From Anagrus nilaparvatae (lineage: Eukaryota; Arthropoda; Insecta; Hymenoptera; Mymaridae), in assembly GCA_022575985.1 (NCBI GenBank), contig JAKSXM010000139.1:62001-126000 (forward strand): a stretch of DNA of 64,000 nucleotides. Direction: 5' to 3'. Below are positions 51,105 through 62,200 of the stretch, piece after piece (the stretch's first letter is position 1; every line of letters starts with the position of its first letter). Under the pieces are notes generated by a model, which searched no databases, was not told where the DNA came from, and saw only the letters and a program-made list of their open reading frames with translations. The translations under genes and the position numbers were made by a program.

Positions 51105-51122
51105 ACAACTGTGTATAAAAAC
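51105..51122 (+). promoter_or_regulatory. Possible TATA box with adjacent E-box upstream of the asense-like gene
   Basis: CAACTG (an E-box) lies 4 nt before TATAAAAA at about 51115. Autoregulation through E-boxes is known for fly proneural genes. The distance to the ATG (about 870 nt) would imply a long leader or a leader intron. Confidence 0.25.
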
Positions 51123-51980
51123 AGGCTTTATCTTATTATAAAATAAATCCATCTCTTTTTATTTATTATTTTCTACATAAGTTCGTCTTCATTTAATGGC
51201 GCGCGCACTTATATATATATGTATATTTATATGTATGTGTATTATACATAATTTATACTAAAACATGCGCGAGCAATAAACGAAAATAAGCCGGTAGACG
51301 CTGAAATTTAAACCATCCGGCAACCGGCATCAGTCAGAAATTTATTCCCCAACTCATTTCATTCTCCACGCGGATACCATAAGGAACGTAATAATATTAT
51401 AATAACGTGCGTGTTCTTGTTTTTTTGGTTCACACAACATAGTTTTTTTATTTTTTACATATTATGCTTGTATGTATATATTCAAATAATGTGTGTACAT
51501 AAAAAAATGACATAGCTACCACTTTTTTTATTTTTTAACACAAGAGTTAGTTTTAGAGTTTTTGGTACGTTGGTTAATTACGTATCAACTGTGAAAAAAA
51601 TAACTGAGTTTAAAGTGGTGACAGTGAAAATAATAACAAAAAAAGTATATTGTTTTTTGTTATACTTTTATACCTACAAAAATTTTCTTGTATACTTTTA
51701 AATGCGTATATTTCTTTTGAATTTTTAAATTTATCGAAGGCTATTTAAATATAGCCAATAATATTAGACGGAGCTTTATATATTTAAATTATTTATTTCT
51801 ATTTATGTGGTTCTAATAATAAAAATTAAATTCTACAAATTTTATTATTAAAAAAGTGCTGTGTTTTTAATTTATTAAAAAGTGACTATAAATAAAAGTG
51901 TTTTTATACATTTTATTTCTAATGAATAAGTTTAAAAAAATAAAATCAATGAAAAATATAATTAAAATTTTAGCCCTAAA

Positions 51981-54862
51981 ATGACTAGAATGGGCGTAAC
52001 ATTATTTTGTAATCGTGTTGATAATAATAATGAAAGTGAACAATTAATGTTACTAAGAACACTTAAAGATAACGATAGAAATATTATTGAAAATCGTCAT
52101 AATTTTGATTTAGAACAAGAAAATAAAAAAATTAAAAAAATGCCACAAGGAAGAAAAAATTCTCAGAATCAACAAAATAATATAACAACATATGATTCAA
52201 CAAGATTAAAAAAGCATGGAAAAAATGGTCAACCACCACCAGTAGCTGTTGCCCGAAGAAATGCTAGAGAAAGAAATCGGGTAAAACAAGTAAATAACGG
52301 TTTTGCAACATTAAGATCTCACATACCAAATCATGTTGCACAAAGTTATGGTGACAGAGGTAAAAAATTATCCAAAGTTGAAACGTTAAGAATGGCTGTG
52401 GAATATATCAGAGGTTTACAAAGATTGTTATCTGAAGCTGATGGTTTAGATTATGACAGTAATTCAAACACTGGTGTATTAAATGAATCTATTCCATCAC
52501 CAACTGACAGTTCTTATTCAATTAGTACAACACATAATGGTTCAGCTAATGGTGGAGATGTCATGTGTTTGACAGGAGAATTTGATGAACATCAATCAAT
52601 ACAAGAGGAAGCAAATGTTATTGCGGATGAAGAGGATGGTGATTCTTACCTTATGGAAGAAGAAGATGAAGAACTTGAAAAAGACAGAAGGGAGAAACGT
52701 TTCCGGGAGAATTCTGGAACGAACAATCGGTATGCATATGTTCCTTTTAGAGTTGTTACCTTTTTTTTTTTCATTTCTTTATTTTTTTGTATTATTATTT
52801 GGTTATTATTGATAGAAATGGGAGGATTTTTGTATGAAACAAAGGATGTATAGGGTTATATTTATTGATTATTTCCTTCTTCTTTTGACGTAATAAAAGT
52901 TTTTTGCGATGTTTGGAAGTATATAATATGTAGAATTAGTACTTTCAGGTTTGCAAGATGGATTAATTGAATGAAATGTCTTGTATTACGGATATGTCCA
53001 CCAAACTTGAAAACAAAAGAATAAACATATCAACAAAAGGGTTAATAATATTGCAAAAAAATTACAAATGACATAAATTTAATCTACAAAATTTAGTAGA
53101 AAGGTTAAGTCGAGGGTTTAGTTAAACAATACTTATTTCCTGGAAAAATAACTTGATGGATAAATTATGTTGTTGAAAAGTCAATATTAATTAAAATTTT
53201 GACTAACCTATTATTAGCATGTCTCAAGCAGCTCGGACCGGTCCCTATACTAAGAGCCGCCCAGCTTCGATCTCAATTATTATGTACTTCAGTTCAACTA
53301 TTGTGTAACCCAAAATATTCACGCCAGATACTCTTCTTATCGCCCTTTTTATTGTAATAGAATATAAGAATATTTAAGTTTAGCAAAATCTCCCGCTCGC
53401 ATAATTTAATATTGCATAACTTAACGAAATTATAGGTAATACTCTAGTTAAATCTGGGTTAAGGATTTTGCTAATTTAAGGGTGAAATATTAATTTTTCA
53501 TTCAAAAATCCCTGAAATTCGTGATCAGCGACCCAAAAAACCCATAGGACCAAATCTAAACTCAAAGTGCTAATGTAGTTTTTGCATATTTAAGGGTGTT
53601 TAACCAATTTCTTCCGAAAAAGACCTCAAAATTCGTGATCAGCGACCCCAAAATCTACTTTAGTAAACCAAACCTCATGACGGCCAGTAACTGAGCACCC
53701 CCCCCCCCCCCCCACGAGCTGACTGCAGTATAAATTATGTATTGAAACCAAGAAAATAATGAAATATAATTGTTAAAATTAAAGGATATACTTGAGTTAG
53801 AAACCTGGTTATACCTGAAATTGAAACTAACGTTTACATAACGTATATAATTATGTTAATTTTTTCTAGTTTATTTTATTTTTTGCATATAATTTCTATA
53901 CTTAAATTATCAAATTTCATTTGCAAAAAGTACAGGAACTTTCAAGGAAAAAAATTTCTGATAAAATACACAGAAAGTGCACATAAGATTGCTCTGCTCG
54001 TTGTTCTGTTTAAATTACGTTAAATTATCAAATAAAGCCTTTAAATTATTTTAATTACTTGAAAATTTAAACAAAATTTTAGAGCAAATCGACAGTGTAT
54101 ATTAAAAAAAAAAATTATAAAATTTGTTTCTTTTGTCAGGGCTATCACATATTATAATTAAGTCATTTAACATGTTTTAAATATTACCTATTACAGTCGA
54201 CACAAAAACTAAAGTTTATTTTTTTCAACAGACTTTCTGAGAATCAAAAAAGGGAGAAAAATCCTTTGGCAGCCGTACGTCGAAGATGCAATTCGCCCAC
54301 AAATTACTACAACCAAAGACAAATATCTATTGGCGATGAAGAAAATATTGAACCCAGTGCAAATTCTCACAATAATAATAATAATACAAACAATAATAAC
54401 AATAATATTTTAACACAATACCCAGCATCAATAATAATGCATTCCTCACCACCAAATTCGTTAATCGTAAAACGCGAAATATGCCCACAAATTGAAGATG
54501 ATAGTTTATGTAACACACAACAAAGTGGTGCATTAAGGTCACCAAGTTACGAATTAAATGAAACTCATCATCATCAAGACACATCGCGTTTAATTAACAT
54601 AAAATTAGAAGAAACAGCAAATGAAACATCAGCTGAAGATGTATCGTTAATGGAACATCAGGATAATAGTCCTTCTGTTCATCATCATCAATTCGTTTAT
54701 TTAGCAAGTCCAGAAACAATACCAACTGGTGGCCAAATTTATTATAAACAAGATATTGTCGGCGAAAGCAATGAATTCCTTGACTACGTCAGCTGGTTTG
54801 ACGAACAAGGTAGATTAGCACATTTAGGACCAACACATGTTCAACGAATGGCACATGTTTGA
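51981..54862 (+). CDS. ase: Achaete-scute family bHLH transcription factor, asense-like
   Basis: This nuclear factor would pair with Daughterless and bind E-boxes to promote neural precursor fate. Exons are 51981-52729 and 54232-54862. The 1.5-kb intron starts GTATGC and ends CAACAG. It splits an Arg codon in phase 2, giving about 459 residues. The bHLH domain spans residues ~91-155: basic region [17 protein letters not shown], a short loop SYGDRGKK, then [18 protein letters not shown]. Acidic runs and Asn/His-rich repeats follow. Near the end, [13 protein letters not shown] resembles the conserved C-terminal motif of this family (fly Asense LLDYISSWQEQ). Short KRE/KLEE acidic-basic motifs are also asense-like. 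Unusual is a tail of about 15 residues after that motif. Asense rather than scute is my judgement; family membership is certain. Confidence 0.9.
52730..54231 (+). other. Intron of the asense-like gene
   Basis: The 1502-bp intron has a GTATGC donor and a pyrimidine-rich TTTTTTTCAACAG acceptor. Reading through the donor adds a hydrophobic tail and a stop at 52851-52853, so retention would give a truncated protein that keeps the bHLH domain. Inside are a poly-C run at about 53698-53713 and two copies of ATTCGTGATCAGCGACCC (near 53518 and 53632). Confidence 0.8.
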
Positions 54863-55270
54863 CGTGTGTAGCGGCCGGTACTCGCAGACACGAGGTAATT
54901 TTAAAATATAGTAAAATAGCTGTTTTTTTTTGTGATTCTTTTGTTAGTTCTTTACTTTCGATATTTAAATACCATAATTTTTATGCTTTAAAATTTTTTT
55001 TTATGGATATTTTTGGATGCTGTATTGAAAATAATTGAAACATAAAATCTGTTCTTTTGTTTTTCATTTTGAAAATTAGATTTAAGATTATGGAAATTTG
55101 GTGCTTTAGAAAAATAATTCCCACGTGTTCTTAAATAATCTTATCTTTGATGTATTTATTTATTTTTTAAATTAAATTAAATTAAAAAAACAAAATATTT
55201 AAAAAAAATTTCTTCAAAAACAAAAATTTTACTTATTTTTTACCGTTAAAAAATAAAAAATATCAATAAA
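54863..55270 (+). promoter_or_regulatory. Probable 3' UTR of the asense-like gene
   Basis: AATAAA at 55265-55270 is the first good poly(A) signal. TGTGAT at 54933-54938 is the K-box core, known in fly proneural and E(spl) 3' UTRs as a microRNA target. A single hexamer could occur by chance. Confidence 0.4.
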
Positions 55271-58200
55271 AGCATAAAAAAAATCTATGACAAAAAAAAA
55301 ATTTTTTTTCTTCTTCAATGGATCATAAAATAAATATTTTTAATATAATATAAAAAAATTAATATTTTTTTATTGATCTGTTTTCTTCTTAAAAATTCTT
55401 TTAAAAATTAAAAAACAAGTTTTATCACATAAAATACAACCAAAATTTTTATTGTACTAAATTTTTAAGAAATTAAAGCCATGAAAAAAAAAACAATGGT
55501 TGACTAAAAAAAATTTCTAAGAAAAATTAATGATATTTTCCAATCTATGAAATATGATTTTTAAACCACAAGAATATTCTTTTTTAATTAAAAAAAAGTA
55601 GCTATTCATTATTGATTATTCAAGAAGTAGCTTGTAGTAAAATACAATAGAATCATAATTATGTTCGATTACGTGTATTATTGTATCTATTTTTTAGAAA
55701 ATCAATAATTTAATGGTTACTCAACTTAATACAATTTTTATTCATTAAGTTTATTGTTTTTCTAGTAGCTTTTGTTTTAATTTTTTATTTTTATGTTAAT
55801 TTTATATTTTTATGCTGTTACCTGTTTGATTCAGAGATATGATAATATAGAGTACATAATTATAGGGGGATTTGGATTCTTGTTTTGGTTTTTGTCAAAT
55901 TTTAGTACTTAACATTAAGAATCAGAGTTTTTTGGAATAATTTTGAGTTATTTAGCTCATACTTGGAATAAAGCTACTGTTATTTTGTTGTGTCTGCTCA
56001 CGCATATAAAAAATTAGTATATAAACCAAAATAACAATTTTGTTTACTAAGTTTAGTGTGGCTAAAAGTCACTATAAATTTTTAGTAAAATTTACTAATA
56101 AAATTGTTTATAAAACTAAAACCTCAATTTATTTAGTAGAATTTACTATTTTTTTGGTTATATTTACCAATATTTATTCATTTCTGTTTACTAAATTCCG
56201 ACCTAAATTCGTTTAGGCTAATTTTACTATTCTTTTTTTTGCGTGCAAGCTGATAAAAAAAATTGGGCAGTTGAATACCTGCGCGAGTAATATACCTGCT
56301 CGTTTTGCTTTGATTTTGGGTAACAAGGTTCGTCATAAGAACTGGAATTAATTTTACAAATTATTAGCATAAATTTTTATTGATCATTTTTATGAGTTAT
56401 TGTGAATTTATAAAATCGTTTATAATAATAAAATTAATATCTGACAAGTTTAATTCAATACCCCCAATAAATAAAATTACACACTGGGCGCAGATACCAA
56501 AAAATCTTTTTGTTCACAACTTTAATTTGCATATGAAACGTTCCTAAGACGTTTTGTGCTACCTATATAAACATCTGAATATTTCTTCATTTTTGATATT
56601 ATTATCATTATTGCTAAAACTAAATTTTTTTTTCTCAGATACTCAGATAATAATTTTTTCCACACTAAAGCCATCCCTAAAACCAATACAAACAAATATT
56701 TTAAAATCTAAACTTGACAAAAAAATACGTTGCATTAAATTGCGAGGGAAAATCAATTTTTATATTTTTACAATATATAAACTTTTATAAACCGTTAAAC
56801 TGTCATTTTCTGTGTATCTAACAACAACAAGGAAAAAAAAATCTTTTGAATTAACACCATATTCATGTGCATTTCTTGAGTACCCTTCGTATTATATGAA
56901 AACTGTCATGTGAGTAAAAAAAAATAATAATGAAAAGAAAAATATATATCATACTTACTTACTGTCCTTTAAAGGTACTCCCATATAAAAAATGAAAAAA
57001 GATAGCTAAAATAAAGTATAGAGTATTTGTACTTTGTAGAAACATTTGTGCACTTAAAATTTTTGAATGCATGCGTATAGTCTGTCTTATGGTCTGTCTC
57101 GTATGATAAAAAACATTCAAACATTTTAAGATTTCTTAATTGTATATAAACTTGGTCCAAAACTGAAATATCAACTGAAAGCTCATTTTAAAGATTTAAA
57201 AACTTTTTAAATTACTTTAGGAACTTGTAATTATAAACGATTGGTAAATTTTAAACTGGTTAATTATTTATAAAATAAAAGCTAAAAACGTTCAAAATTT
57301 TATAAACAAATGGCTATAACTCACGATAAAAAAGGTTTTCTCAACAATTTTCCCACGGCTTTTCCAGCTGAAATTGGATGCTCTTCAATGTGAGCCGGGC
57401 AGAATTTTGATCCAAGCCGCCCAGGCCTGGAACTCTTTGGCTTTACTAATTGCTTAAAAGCCACACATTTTAATATGTTGAATTTGTTTAAATAATTCAT
57501 TTTTTTTCATTTTCTTGTTCAAAAATGCACATAAAACTTCAACTTTTTTTGGATACATTTTTATGCATGAAAATGGCTAAATATCTCAGTTTCAAAAAAA
57601 GGGCTACGATACACTCAGAGCCAACTCAATGCCACCTTAAAACAGTTACTTTGTTTTTTTTCTTTATATAACTTAATAAGAATTTCACCTTTTTTAGTTA
57701 ACTTATTAATGCTCAAAAATTAATGCTCATTTCGAGTCCAGTCCAAAAAAGTTACAAAATTCTATTTTTTCAATTTTTATAGTTTACACAGAAAATTTTT
57801 ATTTTAATAAGAATTTAAACTCAATTTATCATACACATTTAAGCATATAATTCATAGGGTCCAAACCATGCCCAATCTTTAAGTAAATTGATAAACCAGA
57901 AAATTAAAAAAAAATAATAATTAGGCTGAAAAAAGTCAATTTTAAAGCATTCAAAAGACATCTGAGTTGTATCCTAAACTAATTTATCGTCTCGCACTTA
58001 ACAATTTATTTTTTTAATGGTTTTAATTTTAGAATTGATAGTGTAGAATTCCAAGAAAAACAATGCATTAAAAAATAATGAAACAGTACTTTTAAAAAAA
58101 ATTTTATTTATTAACCTACTTGAACCATATGTGGTTTTATTGTAAATAAAAAGTGGTTTTTCATTTCCAAATTTCATTAAAATTCGATATTTTTATTAAA

Positions 58201-59077
58201 AAATAAAATACTTTACCGTTAAAAATGGAAGTGGTTTTATCCGTAACGGAAGGACTCTGGGAAGGACATTAAAACATATTTTCTAACTTGGATATAATAA
58301 AAATAAAATTTATTTAAAAAAAAATTAAAATATAAAATTTTTACCACTTGGTCTACTATCCCTGCGGGTGTTCTACTTGTGCATTTTCACATAATAATTA
58401 AACCTACCAATATGATATAAATTACGTACACGATACCCGTTAAAGAAACATGAATATACATAAATATTAAAATAATGTTATACATTAAATTTTTTTTGCA
58501 TGTGTTGGACATACCATTGGCCACGTGGCTATTACATTATTTTTAGTTGTTAAAAATTTTTTTTTAAAATTAGTTTCATCTCTCTTACACTTATTAATTT
58601 TTTTATAACACATAATTTATACATTACGTACCTACATTTACAAACTATATTGATTGCACTTGTACTTAAAAAACATGGGAGGTTATATACACCGGAAGTG
58701 GTCCAGTGCGTACCATGTGTTACAGGAAGTAACAAACGTATATTGTACATATTTATTGTTTTTTTTCATGAGAATTCAATTCCTTTTTTTGTTATTTACT
58801 GGGTTTTTTAATTTATTTTTTTTTTTTCGATTAACGAAATTAGGTTTAAGTCAAAAATAGAAATTTTTTAGAGGGGTGATAGATTTTGATGTTAATATAT
58901 GGTATACAGGTGAATTTAGGGGAAAAATTTAGGTTATGATTTTTGTAACCTCATAATAAATAACATGGGTAAAGTTTTGAGATTATTCCATTGATATTTT
59001 TTTATTTTTATCACGATACTCTTTAAAAATGTGCATATTTTTTATTCTAATTTACTTTATACTCGAAAGCAACATTT
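55271..59077. other. AT-rich intergenic stretch
   Basis: No supported gene. It contains the second copy of a dispersed repeat (57574-57620, shared with 14.87 kb) and a GC-richer fragment at 57350-57440. Confidence 0.35.
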
Positions 59078-59116
59078 TTTTCTCGTAATTGAAATCACCA
59101 AGTCAGATTATAAATA
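59078..59116 (+). promoter_or_regulatory. snRNA-type promoter module, copy 13
   Basis: TTTCTCGTAATTGAAATCAC precedes TATAAATA at 59109 with the 25-nt spacing. It is isolated from the main cluster and closest in form to copy 1. A strong hairpin lies about 80 nt downstream of the expected start. Confidence 0.5.
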
Positions 59117-59173
59117 GGTAAGATTCGTGAAGAGAATAGGTAGAATTCGTGAAAGAAATAAAATAAAGTTTTT

Positions 59174-59260
59174 GCCCTCCCGGGCGTAGGTTGGCAAAAA
59201 ATATTGTATTGTATTGTATTGTGAGCACTAGAACTCGTGCTAGTGCTCACGCTAGTTCCA
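59174..59260 (+). ncRNA. Candidate hairpin RNA downstream of promoter copy 13
   Basis: GCCCTCCCGGGCGTAGG is followed by a (TATTG)n run at 59201-59222. A perfect 11-bp stem then pairs GTGAGCACTAG (59221-59231) with CTAGTGCTCAC (59240-59250) across an 8-nt loop. It is too short for a normal miRNA precursor by itself. No RNA family is recognised; the call rests on the upstream module and the stem. Confidence 0.3.
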
Positions 59261-62200
59261 AAACTTTTACGTCCTCGATACTTAATATACTATTTCTTCC
59301 CACTGACAAAAAAATGTTATGTTTTACCCTTGGTCGTAAAATAAGAATGCCTTTGATTGCAGTTTTCCATCGCAATTTACGCGCGAGCTCGGGCATTTTT
59401 AACTTTTACAGCCTGTAAGATAAAAATATAATATTTCTGGAAAATTTCTGGTCAGTGGTCCTTCACCATATGTCCAACAAAGGCGTTATTTCTCGCCTCA
59501 CTAACGCAGAAAAATCATAGGACCCTGGATTATTTTTTATTATTTTGGCCATGGATAGTACTATTTTTTTAATTTGTACTACATCTCGAAACACATTTAA
59601 AAAACTTATCTTAACCTTAAGCATTTTAGAAATACACTTTTTAAAATATACATTTTTAGTAAATTTTTTCATAGTTTTTTATAGTATATTTCCCAAAAGG
59701 GTTAAGGTAGAGAAGTGGGTGGAGAGCCAATTTCAAGCTTGTGCTATTGCAGTCCCAGGAGGTCCATTCAAATAAATTCAGAGTATAAAGGCATTTTTTT
59801 AAACTGTTTAAAACAATTGCATAAAAAAATGAATATTTAACATCTTATTCATTATTTAAACAACAATCATTAGAAATTAAATAATTCTAAAAAAACATTT
59901 AAAAACAGTAATTACACTCATTAAGTTAATTAATTCAAACAAAGAAAATAAAAACAAACATTTATTTAATCATTATGATTAGAATTTTAAAAAAAATAAT
60001 AGTATAGGGTTAAGTATTTATTTTTATAAATAAAATACACAGACACAAAAAAGAATTAGGTCTTTTAACTGACAGCAGGAGAGCCTTTTGCTATGCAGAG
60101 TACAAATAACATATGGTTCATGCTTTCATTATCCAAATTCAAAATATGTATACAAAGTCTGTCGCAACATTAATATTATAAACCAATTCGTTTTTTTCCT
60201 CAAATTCGTATATTTTTGTACAGCCAACAATGCTTTAAGATTTTTATGATTGTTAGATATATATAAATATTGTTAACCATATGTTCTGCTTATTCGTTTC
60301 TTTAACGCATTTTACACAAACTTTTGTGTCTTTTTTTTTTTCAAGGTCGAATTATTTTTCTATATATAGGTATTGTATTTTTAGTTAAAAGCACAAGAAA
60401 TTATTATACAGTATGTTATAGATTTTTTTGGGGGGTATGTTAGTACTTTTATTTTAGGGATTTTGGACGTCGTGAGAATATAAACCTGACAGTAATATCA
60501 CATTTTAAGCAGGATAAAAGTTAAATGTTTTTATTTTCTGTTTATTTTTGTTTTTGTCCAAAATACCCTAAAATATGTAACAGGGGGGTCAATTAAGTTT
60601 GATAGTTTACGTTAAAATAATTATGTAATTAAATAGATAAAATTCTGTCAGTTGAGCTAATTGAGGAACTAATTGGGGCAAAAATAATTTTTACCTTCTT
60701 TATCAGAAATTTTCGTAGTTAGTGTTCAGCTATTTTCTCAAAAAATTTTTAAGAAATTGCAGCTAAATATTTTACCAAATTCAGCAATCTGTTCCTCGAT
60801 CTGTTCAAGAAGTTTGTGTATATTAGCTTTAAATACTTCAATAATCCATAAGTAATATTTTCATTTTACATATTTTTCTCATCGCGCAAACTTTTTTTTT
60901 AATGTTCGAAATAAAAATTTTTTGTCCCTAATCGTCCCAAAATTTTTATGTACAACCCATTTAAGTCTCGTTTTGGATTTAAATGGTTTAATTGCAATAA
61001 TTATAACATATTTAAGTTAATTACAAAATAACATTTTGATGTTTTTTAAATTTAAAATTTGTTAAAAAATTTTTAAATTTCTTGTTTGTTTTAATTTATA
61101 ATTAGTAATAAATATTTTTGGTAATTAATTTCTCATCAAAATGGTATTTAATGTATGAGAAATTTTTAAAAAAAGTACTTACATATAAATCGTGATGATT
61201 GTATTACAATAATTGTATGTTAGACATGATATTAAGTAAAATACACATGTTTTAAAGACATGAAATTAATCTTAAATATTAATCACTTTAATACATTTTT
61301 TAAATATGTTATACAAAAAAATAAACTAAGGATCGTGCTAAGGATGAAAACGTAAAGTTAATTATAACATAGTTTACTTTCTTAAATACTAAATGTAATT
61401 ATAAAAATGATTAAATTAGGAAAAAATTAATTTTTTTAGGATAATTTGGTTTTTTAAATTGAAGCAATGCAACGGTTAAAAATTTCTTCGAAAGAAATTA
61501 TAAATGAATTAAAAATTTTAAGTAAAATTTTAATCGAGAAGTTATAGCGCAGCATATACACCTTAATTTTTTATTTCTAGACTTTAAATGTAAAAAAAAT
61601 TTTTTGGTCAGTGGTCCGAAAATATATGTATTTCTATGTCACTGCGCGACCGACTATGTGTTTTCGTTTTCCGTGTTTTCTCATAACTGACGCTGAAATA
61701 GCTATTTTAAACATAAGACACAATATTGGTTTTGACTTTACATGAAGTTGGATGCAGATGGCATGTAAAAGTCAAAGCCCATATTTTGTCCCGTGATTTA
61801 AAACATAGTTTTACATGTAATGGGCAAAAAAGCCGTCTCCTTAAAGTAGAAAATAGGCTATTTTTGCCCTAGATATGCAAAATTTTATACGCCCCTAAGC
61901 CAAAAAAGGGCTACGTCTCAAATTTTTGGGCAGTCGGACAAAGTCAGTTTGCCTTTTAAGTATTTTTACCCTGCATTTTACTCATGTAAAATAAATACAA
62001 ATTTTGTGCTAAAACCTCAAGAAGTAAATTTTTACTGCTAAAATAGTATATAAAATATCAAGGGCGCGAAAGTTTTGGTACTATCTTGATCCCTAGCATG
62101 AATTCTTGGTAAAATTCCAAGTCCAGTCTTACGCCCTGTAAGGGCAAAAAAATCTTTTTTAGATTCAAAAAATATTTTTAAAAATAAAATTTTCCCAAAA

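Noticed and set aside
53392..53430. Promoter module in the asense-like intron (TCTCCCGCTCGC)
   Set aside because: No GAAA after the CG and no TATA box at the fixed spacing.
54327..54584. 85-codon minus-strand frame
   Set aside because: Antisense shadow of the Asn/His-rich exon 2 of the asense-like gene.
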